Source: Mesorhizobium plurifarium (GTDB lineage: Bacteria > Pseudomonadota > Alphaproteobacteria > Rhizobiales > Rhizobiaceae). Taken from it: a stretch of 64,000 bases of DNA. Shown here piece after piece: positions 51,245 through 60,900 of the stretch. Both the position numbers and the translations under genes were made by a program. Location: contig CCNB01000017.1 of assembly GCA_000824785.1 (NCBI GenBank), positions 1-64,000 on the forward strand, written 5' to 3'. The first letter of the stretch is position 1, and each line of letters begins with the position of its first letter. The notes beneath the pieces were generated by a model. The model ran no database searches, had not been told where the DNA came from, and saw only the letters and a program-made list of their open reading frames with translations.

Positions 51245-52111
51245 ATGGACAAGACCTGGAACAACAAGGCCTGGTTCCTCGTCCTGCCGGTGCTGGTGCT
51301 GGTGGCGTTCTCGGCCGTCATCCCGCTGATGACCGTCGTCAACTATTCGGTGCAGGACACGTTCGGCAACAACGTCTTCTTCTGGGCCGGCACCGAATGG
51401 TTCGAAGAGCTGCTCGCCTCCGACCGCTTCTGGGAAGCGATGGTGCGCAATCTGATCTTCTCCTTCATCATCCTGGCGATCGAGGTGCCGCTCGGCATCT
51501 TCATCGCGCTCAACATGCCGAAGAAGGGCTGGGGCGTGCCGGTCTGCCTGGTGCTGATGGCGCTGCCGCTGCTCATCCCGTGGAATGTCGTCGGCACGAT
51601 CTGGCAGGTGTTCGGGCGCAACGACATCGGCCTGCTCGGCTATTACGTCAACGCGCTCGGCGTCGACTACAACTATGTCCAGGACCCGTTCGACGCCTGG
51701 GTCACCGTCATCGTCATGGATGTCTGGCACTGGACCAGCCTGGTCGTGCTGCTCTGCTATGCCGGGCTCGTCTCCATTCCTGACGCCTTCTACCAGGCGG
51801 CCAAGATCGATGGCGCGTCGCGCTGGGCGGTCTTCCGCTACATCCAGTTGCCGAAGATGCAGCGCGTGCTTCTGATCGCCGTGCTGTTGCGCTTCATGGA
51901 TAGCTTCATGATCTATACCGAGCCCTTCGTCGTCACCGGCGGTGGCCCCGGCAATTCGACGACCTTCCTGTCGATCGACCTCGTCAAGACGGCGCTCGGC
52001 CAATTCGATCTCGGTCCGGCGGCGGCCATGTCGCTGGTCTACTTCCTGATCATCCTGTTGTTGTCGTGGGTATTCTACACCGTGATGACCAACTACGACG
52101 CGGAGCGCTGA
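51245..52111 (+). CDS. glpP: Glycerol ABC transporter permease GlpP
   Basis: 288 residues, six membrane helices. The EAA-type coupling loop is FYQAAKIDGASRWAVFRYIQLP (about residues 181-202). It starts on the base after the glpT stop. Forms the transmembrane channel with GlpQ. Confidence 0.92.
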   Translation: MDKTWNNKAWFLVLPVLVLVAFSAVIPLMTVVNYSVQDTFGNNVFFWAGTEWFEELLASDRFWEAMVRNLIFSFIILAIEVPLGIFIALNMPKKGWGVPVCLVLMALPLLIPWNVVGTIWQVFGRNDIGLLGYYVNALGVDYNYVQDPFDAWVTVIVMDVWHWTSLVVLLCYAGLVSIPDAFYQAAKIDGASRWAVFRYIQLPKMQRVLLIAVLLRFMDSFMIYTEPFVVTGGGPGNSTTFLSIDLVKTALGQFDLGPAAAMSLVYFLIILLLSWVFYTVMTNYDAER

Positions 52112-52112
52112 G

Positions 52113-53021
52113 ATGGTGGGCGCCAACGAGACGACGCGCGTGAGCGAAACGACGGTCACCGAGGTGGGCAGCACGCTGTCGCAGGACGAGGTGGCCAAGC
52201 TGATGCGCCGCCGCGGCGAGGAATCGCGCTGGTGGTGGATCGTGCCGACGCTCTATATCGTCGTGCTGCTCCTGCCGATCTACTGGCTCATCAATATGAG
52301 CTTCAAGACCAATGCGGAGATCGTGTCGTCGATGACGCTGTTCCCGCACAACCCGACATTGGCGAACTACCGCACCATCTTCACAGATGCCTCCTGGTAC
52401 TCGGGCTACATCAACTCGATCACCTATGTGGTGATGAACATGGTGATCTCGGTCGCCGTGGCGCTGCCGGCGGCCTACGCCTTCTCGCGCTACCGCTTCC
52501 TCGGCGACAAGCATTTGTTCTTCTGGCTGCTCACCAACCGCATGGCGCCGCCGGCGGTGTTCGCGCTGCCGTTCTTCCAGCTCTATTCGGCCTTCGGTCT
52601 CATCGACACCCATATCGCCGTGGCGCTGGCGCATTGCCTGTTCAACGTGCCGCTGGCGGTGTGGATCCTCGAAGGCTTCATGTCCGGCGTGCCGAAGGAG
52701 ATCGACGAGACCGCCTATATCGACGGCTATTCGTTCCCGCGCTTCTTCGTGAAGATATTCATGCCGCTGATCGCGAGCGGCATCGGCGTCGCCTGCTTCT
52801 TCTGCTTCATGTTCTCCTGGGTGGAGCTCCTGATCGCGCGCACGCTGACCACGACCGACGCCAAGCCGATCGCCGCCACCATGACCCGTACTGTCTCTGC
52901 CGCCGGCATGGACTGGGGCCTGCTCGCCGCCGCCGGCGTGCTGACGCTGATCCCCGGCGCCTTGGTCATCTGGTTCGTGCGCAATTACATCGCCAAGGGC
53001 TTCGCCCTGGGGAGGGTCTGA
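52113..53021 (+). CDS. glpQ: Glycerol ABC transporter permease GlpQ
   Basis: 302 residues, six membrane helices after a hydrophilic N-terminal tail of about 40 residues. The coupling loop is VPKEIDETAYIDGYSFPRFF. It begins one base after the glpP stop. Partner of GlpP. Confidence 0.92.
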   Translation: MVGANETTRVSETTVTEVGSTLSQDEVAKLMRRRGEESRWWWIVPTLYIVVLLLPIYWLINMSFKTNAEIVSSMTLFPHNPTLANYRTIFTDASWYSGYINSITYVVMNMVISVAVALPAAYAFSRYRFLGDKHLFFWLLTNRMAPPAVFALPFFQLYSAFGLIDTHIAVALAHCLFNVPLAVWILEGFMSGVPKEIDETAYIDGYSFPRFFVKIFMPLIASGIGVACFFCFMFSWVELLIARTLTTTDAKPIAATMTRTVSAAGMDWGLLAAAGVLTLIPGALVIWFVRNYIAKGFALGRV

Positions 53022-53023
53022 CC

Positions 53024-53311
53024 ATGAACCTCGACTTTTCGTGGATGGCGTGGACCTGGCCGACGGCGGCCTTCTTCATCGTCATTGCGCTGATGCTCTG
53101 CGGCATGGGCGTCTGGGAATATGTCTCGCCCGGCGGCAATCCGCGCGTCGGCGTGCTGCGCTTCGAGACGACGCGCGGCGACCGCCTTTTCCTTTCGCTG
53201 CTCGGCAGCGCCTTCATCCATCTCGCTTGGCTGGGTCTGATAGGACCCAACCTGTGGTGGGCTCTCGCTCTCTCCGTGGTCTACGCCATTGGCGTGTTCC
53301 GATACGTATAG
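53024..53311 (+). CDS. glpU: Small membrane protein GlpU (DUF2160)
   Basis: 95 residues with three likely membrane helices (about 12-30, 56-74, 77-93). The YVSPGGNPRVGVLRFETTRGDR loop is typical of DUF2160. It is conserved in rhizobial glycerol operons between the permease and the binding protein genes, but its role is unknown. Translation starts from an ATG just after the glpQ stop with GGGAGGG. Confidence 0.88.
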   Translation: MNLDFSWMAWTWPTAAFFIVIALMLCGMGVWEYVSPGGNPRVGVLRFETTRGDRLFLSLLGSAFIHLAWLGLIGPNLWWALALSVVYAIGVFRYV

Positions 53312-53388
53312 AGGGAGAAACAGACGGAGCGGCCGCGTGCTGGCGGCCGCCCCGGATCGCACTTTAAACCTAAGACTGGAGGAGACAC

Positions 53389-55116
53389 ATGCGACGGCAA
53401 TTTCTAACATCCACGACCGCCCTTGTCCTATTGCTCGGGGCGGGCAATGCCTATGCCGGTATGGACGAGGCAAAAGCCTTTCTCGACAAGGAGATAGGCG
53501 ACCTTTCGACGCTTTCACGCGCCGATCAGGAAAAGGAAATGCAGTGGTTCATCGATGCCGCGAAGCCGTTCGCCGGCATGGAGATCAAGGTCGTTTCGGA
53601 AACCATCGCCACCCATTCCTATGAATCGCAAGTGCTGGCGCCGGCCTTCTCCGCGATCACCGGCATCAAGCTGACGCACGACACGATCCAGGAAGGCGAT
53701 GTCGTCGAGAAGATCCAGACGCAGATGCAGACGGGACAGAACCTCTATGACGGCTGGGTCAACGACTCCGACCTCATCGGCACGCACTGGCGCTACCAGC
53801 AGGTGCGCAACCTGACCGACTGGATGGCGGGCGACGGCAAGGACGTCACCAATCCGAACCTCGACCTGAAGGACTTCATCGGCACGTCGTTCACCACGGC
53901 GCCCGACAAGAAGCTCTACCAGCTTCCCGACCAGCAGTTCGCGAACCTCTACTGGTTCCGCTACGACTGGTTCAACGACGAGAAGAACAAGGCCGACTTC
54001 AAGGCCAAATACGGCTACGACCTCGGCGTTCCGGTCAACTGGTCGGCCTATGAGGACATCGCCGAGTTCTTCACCGGCCGCGAGATCGACGGCAAGAAGG
54101 TCTATGGCCACATGGACTACGGCAAGAAGGACCCGTCGCTCGGCTGGCGGTTCACCGATGCGTGGCTCTCCATGGCCGGCAATGGCGACAAGGGCATTCC
54201 GAATGGCCTGCCGGTCGACGAGTGGGGCATCAAGGTCGATGAGAATTCGCGTCCTGTCGGTTCCTGCACCGCGCGCGGCGGCGACACCAACGGCCCGGCG
54301 GCGGTCTACTCGATCCAGAAATATCTCGACTGGCTGAAGGCCTACGCTCCCGCCGAAGCGCAGGGCATGACCTTCTCCGAATCCGGCCCGGTTCCGGCGC
54401 AGGGCGCGGTTGCCCAGCAGATATTCTGGTACACCGCCTTCACCGCTTCGATGGTCGACGCCGGCGCCAAGGCCGTGATGAACGACGACGGCACGCCGAA
54501 ATGGCGCATGGCCCCATCGCCGCACGGCGTCTACTGGAAGGACGGCATGAAGCTCGGCTACCAGGACGTGGGTTCCTGGACGCTGATGAAGTCGACGCCG
54601 ACCGACCGCGCCAAGGCCGCCTGGCTCTATGCGCAGTTCGTCACCTCGAAGACCGTCGACGTGAAGAAGAGCCATGTCGGCCTGACCTTCATCCGCGAGA
54701 GCACGATCCACGACAAGAGCTTTACCGAGCGCGCGCCGAAGCTCGGCGGTCTGATCGAGTTCTACCGCTCGCCGGCCCGCGTGCAGTGGTCGCCGACCGG
54801 GACCAACGTGCCTGACTATCCGAAGCTGGCGCAGCTCTGGTGGCAGGCGATCGGCGATGCTTCGTCGGGCGCCAAGAGCGCGCAGGAAGCAATGGACTCG
54901 CTCTGCGCCGAACAGGAAAAGGTCATGAGCCGCATCGAGAAGTCGGGCGTCCAGGGCGATATCGGCCCGAAGATGGCCGAAGAGCATGACCTCGCCTACT
55001 GGAACGCCGACGCGGTCAAGAAAGGCAATCTCGCGCCTCAGCTGAAGATCGAGAACGAGAAGGAAAAGCCGATCACCGTCAACTACGACGAGCTGGTGAA
55101 GAGCTGGCAGAAGTAA
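53389..55116 (+). CDS. glpV: Glycerol ABC transporter substrate-binding protein GlpV
   Basis: 575 residues with a GGAGGAGA site. Sec signal peptide (about 1-23, ending GNAYAG). An unusually long MalE-like extracellular solute-binding protein (family 1), which is characteristic of GlpV. It captures glycerol in the periplasm for GlpPQ. A hairpin follows its stop codon and may favour its expression over glpK. Confidence 0.93.
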   Translation: MRRQFLTSTTALVLLLGAGNAYAGMDEAKAFLDKEIGDLSTLSRADQEKEMQWFIDAAKPFAGMEIKVVSETIATHSYESQVLAPAFSAITGIKLTHDTIQEGDVVEKIQTQMQTGQNLYDGWVNDSDLIGTHWRYQQVRNLTDWMAGDGKDVTNPNLDLKDFIGTSFTTAPDKKLYQLPDQQFANLYWFRYDWFNDEKNKADFKAKYGYDLGVPVNWSAYEDIAEFFTGREIDGKKVYGHMDYGKKDPSLGWRFTDAWLSMAGNGDKGIPNGLPVDEWGIKVDENSRPVGSCTARGGDTNGPAAVYSIQKYLDWLKAYAPAEAQGMTFSESGPVPAQGAVAQQIFWYTAFTASMVDAGAKAVMNDDGTPKWRMAPSPHGVYWKDGMKLGYQDVGSWTLMKSTPTDRAKAAWLYAQFVTSKTVDVKKSHVGLTFIRESTIHDKSFTERAPKLGGLIEFYRSPARVQWSPTGTNVPDYPKLAQLWWQAIGDASSGAKSAQEAMDSLCAEQEKVMSRIEKSGVQGDIGPKMAEEHDLAYWNADAVKKGNLAPQLKIENEKEKPITVNYDELVKSWQK

Positions 55117-55152
55117 CTGCATGACGCAGGCCTGCGGACCTGTGTAGGAAAT

Positions 55153-55186
55153 GCAGGGGAGGCGGCTTGGCCGTCTCCCCTGTTGC
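55153..55186 (+). terminator. Intercistronic hairpin between glpV and glpK
   Basis: GCAGGGGAGGCGGC and GCCGTCTCCCCTGTTGC pair almost fully around TTG. No T-tract follows, so it probably stabilises the glpV message or causes partial termination, as in the urtA-urtB gap. Confidence 0.7.
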
Positions 55187-55206
55187 ATGAGAGTGGAGGA
55201 AACGGA

Positions 55207-56700
55207 ATGAGCGGTTTTGTGCTGGCGATCGACCAGGGAACGACATCGACCCGGGCGATCCTGTTCGACGACAAGATGAAGGTCGCCGGCATCGGCCAGC
55301 AGGAATTTGCCCAGCACTATCCCGCCTCCGGTTGGGTCGAGCACGATCCGGAAGACATCTGGGTGAGCGTCGTCGCGACGGTGAAGGCGGCGCTGAAAGC
55401 GGCCGGCCGCGCGGCATCGGATGTCGCCGCGATCGGCATCACCAACCAGCGCGAGACGGTCGTGGTCTGGGACAGGGCGACCGGCAAGCCGATCCACAAT
55501 GCGATCGTCTGGCAGGATCGCCGCACCGCGCCGCTCTGCCGGAAGTTGAAGAAGCAGGGGCTGGAGGAAAAATTCACGAACAAGACCGGTCTGCTGCTCG
55601 ATCCCTATTTCTCCGGCACCAAGATCGCCTGGATGCTGGACAAAGTGAAGGGTGCGAGGAAGCGCGCCGAGAAGGGTGAATTGCTCGCCGGCACCATCGA
55701 CAGTTTCCTGATCTGGCGGCTGACCGGCGGCCAAGTGCACGCCACCGATGCCACCAACGCCTCGCGCACTTTGGTCTACAACATCGAGAAGAATGTCTGG
55801 GACGACGAGCTGCTCTCGATCCTGAACATACCGGCGGCGATCCTGCCTGAGGTGAAGGATTGCGCCGACGATTTCGGCGTCACGGAAAAGAGCCTCTTCG
55901 GCGCCGAGATGCCAATACTCGGCGTCGCCGGCGACCAGCATGCGGCGACGATCGGCCAGGCCTGCTTCGAGCCGGGCATGATGAAGTCGACCTACGGCAC
56001 CGGCTGCTTTGCGCTGCTCAACACCGGCACGGACCTGGTGCGCTCGAGGAACCGGTTGCTCACCACGATCGCCTACAGGCTGAACGGCAAGACCACCTAT
56101 GCGCTGGAGGGTTCGATCTTCATCGCGGGCGCCGCCGTGCAGTGGCTCCGCGACGGTATCAAGGTGATCGGCAAGGCCGAGCAAAGCGGTGCGCTGGCGG
56201 CGACCGCCGATCCGGTGCAACAAGTCTATCTGGTGCCGGCCTTCGTCGGTCTTGGCGCGCCGCATTGGGACGCCGATGCGCGCGGCGCGATCTTCGGCCT
56301 GACGCGCAATTCAGGTCCGGCTGAGTTTGCACGCGCTGCACTTGAATCGGTCGCCTTCCAGACGCGCGACCTGCTCGATGCGATGCGCAAGGACTGGAAA
56401 GGCGCCTCGGCCAAGACGGTGCTTCGCGTCGACGGCGGCATGGTGGCGTCCGACTGGACCATGCAGCGGCTAGCCGACATTCTCGACGCGCCGGTCGACC
56501 GTCCAACGATCCTGGAGACGACGGCGCTGGGCGCGGCCTGGCTTGCCGGGTCGAAAGCGGGTGTCTGGCCGAAAGCGAAGGAATTCGCCAAGAGCTGGGC
56601 GCTGGAACGGCGCTTCAAGCCGGAGATGGATGCGGCCACACGCGGGGCGAAGCTGGCCGGATGGCGCGATGCGGTGCGCAGGACGCTGAGCGTGCGATAG
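55207..56700 (+). CDS. glpK: Glycerol kinase
   Basis: 497 residues from the ATG with GGAGG at seven bases. [15 protein letters not shown] (ATP phosphate loop), [10 protein letters not shown] and [15 protein letters not shown] are FGGY kinase signatures. It phosphorylates glycerol to glycerol 3-phosphate, trapping it for GlpD. It closes the operon glpD-glpSTPQUV-glpK. Confidence 0.95.
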   Translation: MSGFVLAIDQGTTSTRAILFDDKMKVAGIGQQEFAQHYPASGWVEHDPEDIWVSVVATVKAALKAAGRAASDVAAIGITNQRETVVVWDRATGKPIHNAIVWQDRRTAPLCRKLKKQGLEEKFTNKTGLLLDPYFSGTKIAWMLDKVKGARKRAEKGELLAGTIDSFLIWRLTGGQVHATDATNASRTLVYNIEKNVWDDELLSILNIPAAILPEVKDCADDFGVTEKSLFGAEMPILGVAGDQHAATIGQACFEPGMMKSTYGTGCFALLNTGTDLVRSRNRLLTTIAYRLNGKTTYALEGSIFIAGAAVQWLRDGIKVIGKAEQSGALAATADPVQQVYLVPAFVGLGAPHWDADARGAIFGLTRNSGPAEFARAALESVAFQTRDLLDAMRKDWKGASAKTVLRVDGGMVASDWTMQRLADILDAPVDRPTILETTALGAAWLAGSKAGVWPKAKEFAKSWALERRFKPEMDAATRGAKLAGWRDAVRRTLSVR

Positions 56701-56726
56701 CGATTTACGGGACCGGGTGAGGGGAA

Positions 56727-57203
56727 ATGCAGCCGGATTGGTATCCTGCTTGGCGCGATGAGGCCTTTGAACAGCTCACCGCCAAGAACGCTCGCCTGGC
56801 GAAGGATTTCCGCCTCGGCAGCTGGTCGCGTTATGACTACGACTTGACGGCCGGAAAGCTGGTGTTTTCCGACCAGAGCGGCGTCAAGGTCGTTTCGGAA
56901 ATCCAGATTGCGGGCTCCACCAGCGCCAAGGCCGGCAATTGGCTCTGGGCTTGGGCCAATTCGAACCTGCCTGGCAATCTTCTCGGCGACGCGAAACTGG
57001 TTCGGGCCTTCGGCGAGGAAAAAGGCATAGACAATTTGGCCCGGGCCTATGTGGACGATACGGGCGGCGACCTGGAAGCTCTCGGCTGGGAACTCACGGC
57101 GGCGATGGTTCGGGTTTGCAATGTGCTTGGCGCTTACCGCTCTCCGCGGGGTGAAGGCGGAGCGCTGTATCTGGTTTTCAAAAGTGTCAGATGGGCAAAC
57201 TGA
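56727..57203 (+). CDS. DUF6882 family protein
   Basis: 158 residues. WYPAWRDEAFEQLTAKNARL at the start and the GNWLWAWANSNLP segment are the most distinctive parts of this family, which has no known function. No signal peptide. It follows glpK by 26 bases and may be transcribed with it, but a link to glycerol is not evident. Confidence 0.78.
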   Translation: MQPDWYPAWRDEAFEQLTAKNARLAKDFRLGSWSRYDYDLTAGKLVFSDQSGVKVVSEIQIAGSTSAKAGNWLWAWANSNLPGNLLGDAKLVRAFGEEKGIDNLARAYVDDTGGDLEALGWELTAAMVRVCNVLGAYRSPRGEGGALYLVFKSVRWAN

Positions 57204-57234
57204 CCGCCTGGCCGTTTCGCTGATCAAAACGAGA

Positions 57235-57262
57235 GAGCCCGTGCCTCTCGAGGCACGGGCTC
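57235..57262. terminator. Bidirectional terminator
   Basis: Perfect 11-base arms GAGCCCGTGCC / GGCACGGGCTC with a six-base loop lie between the convergent DUF6882 and BA14K genes. T-rich sequence follows on the minus strand (CTCGTTTT). Confidence 0.8.
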
Positions 57263-57294
57263 AGTCAACGACCCTGGGTACTGACGGCAGGCCG

Positions 57295-57747
57295 TCAATA
57301 GGGCGACACGCACTGCCGACGCGGACCGCTGTTCGGCTGGAAGGTGTTGTCCGAGGCGCGGTAGGAGCGATAGCGGTCGTAGCACCACTGGACATGCGAG
57401 TTGCCGCGATAGACGCGGTTGTTCTCGCTGTTGACGATGGCGCCGGTGATCAGCGCGCCGGTGGCGAAAGCAGCCAGCGGGAACCAATAGTCGCCATGCC
57501 GGCGATAGCCGCGGCGATATTCACGATAGCCGCGATGGCCGTTCCAGTAGACAGCGTCACCACGACGCGAGAAATCGCGATTGAAGCCGCGATGCCTTCT
57601 CCAATCCCGATACTGCACGGTCTGGACATCCGACAGGGCCTGGGGTTGCGGCACATAGTTTGGCTGAGCGTTGACCGGCACGACCTCCGCCGCGACGAAC
57701 GACGTTGAGAGAGCGGCTGCCAGCAGTCCCGATGCGATCTTGTTCAT
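57295..57747 (-). CDS. BA14K family exported protein
   Basis: 150 residues with a GAGGAGAAG site. Signal peptide (about 1-28) then an Arg/Tyr/Gly-rich region (YREYRRGYRRHGDYW) and a C-terminal CYDRYRSYRASDNTF block, hallmark of the BA14K family first described as a Brucella immunoreactive protein and common in Rhizobiales. One short hydrophobic helix (FPLAAFATGALITGAIV) may anchor it. Role unknown. Confidence 0.9.
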   Translation of the reverse strand: MNKIASGLLAAALSTSFVAAEVVPVNAQPNYVPQPQALSDVQTVQYRDWRRHRGFNRDFSRRGDAVYWNGHRGYREYRRGYRRHGDYWFPLAAFATGALITGAIVNSENNRVYRGNSHVQWCYDRYRSYRASDNTFQPNSGPRRQCVSPY

Positions 57748-58049
57748 TAATCTTCTCCTCGATGGTTGATGGATGTCCCTGTTTTGCGAAACGGGTCGAG
57801 GTTGCAATGGTTCCCATTCCAACGGACGCCTATTGTTGCAACATCAGCCATTGTTATTGTGGGGATTTCTGACGCAACCCGGACCCGCGCCATTGGCGCA
57901 GACATCGAAAGCCGTTCGCAAACGCCCCCGGCGCCCCTTCGAATCCATTCAAAAAATCCGCCTTGGAAGCCCATCTTTTTCCGGTTGACCGGCCGCAGCA
58001 CTCTCCCTATGTTCCGCGCAATTTCGAGGGCGGCGTTTTGAGCCCGCGG
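57748..58049. other. Intergenic region between BA14K gene and tRNA-Lys
   Basis: 302 bases without a gene. It must hold the BA14K promoter on the minus strand and holds the tRNA promoter on the + strand (57985-58013). Confidence 0.7.
57985..58013 (+). promoter_or_regulatory. tRNA-Lys promoter
   Basis: TTGACC and TATGTT are exactly 17 bases apart, 36 bases before the mature tRNA. Confidence 0.7.
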
Positions 58050-58125
58050 GAGCGCGTAGCTCAGCCGGTAGAGCAACTGACTTTTAATCAGTAGGTCATG
58101 GGTTCGAATCCCATCGCGCTCACCA
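58050..58125 (+). tRNA. tRNA-Lys (anticodon TTT)
   Basis: 76 bases folding as a cloverleaf. The acceptor arm GAGCGCG pairs with CGCGCTC, the anticodon loop is CTTTTAA (anticodon TTT), the T-arm is GGGTTCGAATCCC, and CCA is encoded. No neighbouring tRNA gene. No duplicated 3' end that would mark an integrated element was seen nearby. Confidence 0.97.
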
Positions 58126-58403
58126 AAAACGACCGCTCGAACAGCCCGGCCACATCTGCCGAATTGCCGCAAGTCCAACCGCCTCCACAACATCGCGTCG
58201 CCGCTCGGCCGGCGCTTTACATTTTTGTAAATTGCCTTGGGTGCGCGGTTCGCGATAGGGCAGGCTGGTGGCCCGGTTCGGGTATCCGGCTTGTTGGGCA
58301 ACAGAAAAATGGCTCGGATGAACGGACCTGGCCGTCCTTGAAGTCTTGCCGTCGGCGATCACCAGAGGAGCGGTGTCGCGCCGAATAGAATTATGGGGCA
58401 GCG

Positions 58404-59315
58404 GTGTCGTCACGTCGAGGCAGGCGAGCGCCTTCCGCTTTCCGTCGCAGGCTTAACGAGTGGGTTCACACTGTCAAGTGGGCCGCCCTTCGTTGGCTGT
58501 ATCGCCGCGATATCGCCGATGTCAGGCTGAAGCTTGGCGCCGAGCCCTTCGCTCCAATCCTCGATCATTATCCGGAGGTTCCACTCAAGGTTGTCCGTCC
58601 CTACCTGACCGTGGGGCTGAAGCGCGGCAAACGCGCCGTGGCCCTGGTCGGTCACTACATGGCGGCGGCCCGTTTGCTAAGCGATGCGGCGGTGGTAGAG
58701 AGCCACACTGGCGGTCTGGAATTGTTCGCCGTCATAACCCGGGCAGGGAAAGTCACGGTGGAACTGGGCGGCCAGGGCGGCCTCTACAGGGAGGCGGAAT
58801 GGCGCCTCATCCTTTGCCTGGATCGACGGCCGGTCACCGAAATGGGATTGGCAATCGTGGACAGGTCGCTGCTGCAGATCGAGGGAGCGGGCGAGGTCCT
58901 TTGGATCGGCGTGCTCAAGAGTGTTTCGGCCGGAGCGCAAGGCCTCGAGGAAGCCCGCATCCTGACGAACGCCATGGAGGGAATGCGACCGAAAACGCTG
59001 CTTCTTCTCGTGGCGCAGGCGCTTGCCCGGTTTCTAAATCTTTCCGGCCTCTTTGCGGTCTCGAATGCGGGTCACGTCTTTGCAACCGACCCCAGTTTGC
59101 GCCGTCGCATCTCCGCCGACTATGACGGTTTCTGGATGGAGTCCGGAGGGCACCGGACGGACCCCTCGATGTTCGCCATGCCCACCGCCAAGGCGCAGCG
59201 CGAGCTTACCGAGTACAAGCCCAACAAACGGGCACGGGTGCGCCGGCGATGGCGTCTGGAGGATCAAATTACCGACCAGGTGAAGGCGTCAATCCAGCCT
59301 CTGCTTCGGAAATAA
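58404..59315 (+). CDS. VirK/YbjX (DUF535) family protein
   Basis: 303 residues from a GTG with GGGGCAG upstream. KRGKRAVALVGHYMAAARLL, EGMRPKTLLLLVAQALARFL and YDGFWMESGG blocks are typical of the VirK/YbjX family, linked in enterobacteria to outer-membrane and virulence traits but of uncertain biochemistry. It is soluble, with an Arg-rich N-terminus and tail. It stands alone near the tRNA gene. Confidence 0.85.
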   Translation: MSSRRGRRAPSAFRRRLNEWVHTVKWAALRWLYRRDIADVRLKLGAEPFAPILDHYPEVPLKVVRPYLTVGLKRGKRAVALVGHYMAAARLLSDAAVVESHTGGLELFAVITRAGKVTVELGGQGGLYREAEWRLILCLDRRPVTEMGLAIVDRSLLQIEGAGEVLWIGVLKSVSAGAQGLEEARILTNAMEGMRPKTLLLLVAQALARFLNLSGLFAVSNAGHVFATDPSLRRRISADYDGFWMESGGHRTDPSMFAMPTAKAQRELTEYKPNKRARVRRRWRLEDQITDQVKASIQPLLRK

Positions 59316-59372
59316 CCGCGCTTGCGTCATTGCCGGCCAGCTTGATGCCCGTGGTAATCGGAACAAAAAGTT

Positions 59373-59630
59373 ATGTACGACTGTTTCCCTCTCGAAGGGA
59401 CCGCAATTCGGGATGCGGATACAGTGGACGTACTGAACTTGGAACTGGCCAGGGCCAGGCAGAGCGTAAAGCGCGCGGAGACTTCTCTCAATCATGCAAA
59501 GGAAATGCTGGACGAGGACTGTGGCGTAGGGATCAACCTTGCGCTGTGCAGCCGCATAAGGTCGGAACAGAAGCGCGTGGCAGAAGCCAGAAAGCGGCTG
59601 ATGAAGATCGCTAGGGCTTCCTTACCCTGA
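59373..59630 (+). CDS. Small hypothetical protein, probable coiled coil
   Basis: 85 residues with ATG but only a weak ribosome site. After about 20 residues it is a continuous charged helix (LELARARQSVKRAETSLNHA and onward) with heptad-like Leu/Ala spacing and two cysteines. No family recognised. Coding status is moderate: the frame is uninterrupted and no alternative exists on either strand, but base composition is less GC-biased than neighbours. Confidence 0.45.
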   Translation: MYDCFPLEGTAIRDADTVDVLNLELARARQSVKRAETSLNHAKEMLDEDCGVGINLALCSRIRSEQKRVAEARKRLMKIARASLP

Positions 59631-59725
59631 GGGGTGACTTTCCCCAGATAATGAGTGCCGGCCACCGGCAAACTTGTCCCTGGACAGGGTCATGGCTAAA
59701 CTCGGGCTCCGAGGGAGGCTCCAGA

Positions 59726-60868
59726 ATGGCACTTGACCTTTCGGTAGAAACCGCGGCCCGCAAAGCGGCGCCGCCCGGCAGATATCTGTTCGGCCCGATC
59801 GCCGATTTCCTCATGCTCGGCGGCAGCGCGTTTCTGATCCTGCCGGTGCTGTTCTTCGTGCCGCGCGACTATGAAGGTCCGCTAGCCGCGACGATGGTCG
59901 TCGTGGCCTATCTGGTGAACTATCCGCATTTCGCCCACTCCTACCAGATCTTCTACCGCAATTTCGGCCGGAAGGCGCGTGGCGACGGCTACGACCGAAG
60001 CCTGCAGCTTCGCTACATTTTCGCCGGCGTCATCGTTCCGGTCATCATGGCCCTGTTCTTCGCCTATGGCGCGGCGACGTCAAACACGCGGCTGCTCGGC
60101 TTCGCGGCCAACGCAATGTTCTTCTTCGTCGGCTGGCACTACGTCAAGCAGGGCTACGGCATGCTGATGGTCGATGCCGTGCTGAAACGGAAATTCTTCG
60201 ACAACCGCGACAAGAAGGTGCTGCTCGTCAACAGCTATGCGGTGTGGATCCTCGCCTGGCTGCAGACCAACACGGCGGTGACCGCGGGACAGTATTACGG
60301 GCTCCAGTATTACACCTTCGCCGCGCCTTCATGGATCACCGACATTGTCTTGGCGGCGGCCGTCGCATCCACAGCGGCTACGCTCCTGATGCTGGCCAGC
60401 CGTTGGCGAAAAAATGGCGGCGGCCTGCCGTATAATGGCATCGTTGCCTATGTCGCGTCCCTCTATCTCTGGATCCTGATCGCCAGGATAAACCCGCTCT
60501 GGCTGCTTGTGGTGCCGGCGCTGCACTCGCTGCAATATCTGGCCGTGGTGTGGCGCTATCAGACCAATGTCGAGCGTGACGTCCTGGATGCGGCGCGGGA
60601 TCCGGAGCCGAAAATCCTATCCGTCCTCGGCCCTCGCTATAAGCTGCGGGTGTGGGGATTCATCATCGGAGGCGCCGCCCTCGGCTATCTCGGCTTCTGG
60701 CTGATCCCGTTCATGTTGACCGCCCTGGTCCCCTACGACAAGCAGGTGCTCGGTTCGTCGCTGTTCTTCTTTATCGTGCTGGTCTTCATCAATGTGCACC
60801 ACTACTTCCTCGACAATGTGATGTGGCGCCGCGGCAATCCGGAAGTGTCGAAATATTTGTTCCGGTAG
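59726..60868 (+). CDS. Histidine-rich polytopic membrane protein of unknown function
   Basis: 380 residues from the ATG with GAGGGAGG at seven bases. About nine membrane helices. Histidines recur at helix ends in conserved-looking contexts: YPHFAHSYQIF (about 65-75), GWHYVKQGYGM (about 137-147), HSLQYLAVVWRYQ and VHHYFLDNVMWRR near the C-terminus. Such spacing resembles membrane di-metal oxygenases or desaturases, but it fits no named family I know. It stands alone upstream of convergent dprA. Confidence 0.82.
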   Translation: MALDLSVETAARKAAPPGRYLFGPIADFLMLGGSAFLILPVLFFVPRDYEGPLAATMVVVAYLVNYPHFAHSYQIFYRNFGRKARGDGYDRSLQLRYIFAGVIVPVIMALFFAYGAATSNTRLLGFAANAMFFFVGWHYVKQGYGMLMVDAVLKRKFFDNRDKKVLLVNSYAVWILAWLQTNTAVTAGQYYGLQYYTFAAPSWITDIVLAAAVASTAATLLMLASRWRKNGGGLPYNGIVAYVASLYLWILIARINPLWLLVVPALHSLQYLAVVWRYQTNVERDVLDAARDPEPKILSVLGPRYKLRVWGFIIGGAALGYLGFWLIPFMLTALVPYDKQVLGSSLFFFIVLVFINVHHYFLDNVMWRRGNPEVSKYLFR

Positions 60869-60900
60869 GAGGACCCAAATCCGGAACTGAAGGCCGCAGG

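Noticed and set aside
53515-56265. A 916-codon frame antisense to glpV and glpK
   Set aside because: Runs across two real genes on the other strand; composition is typical of high-GC antisense frames.
58050-58403. Integration site at tRNA-Lys
   Set aside because: No integrase gene and no second copy of the tRNA 3' end were seen downstream.
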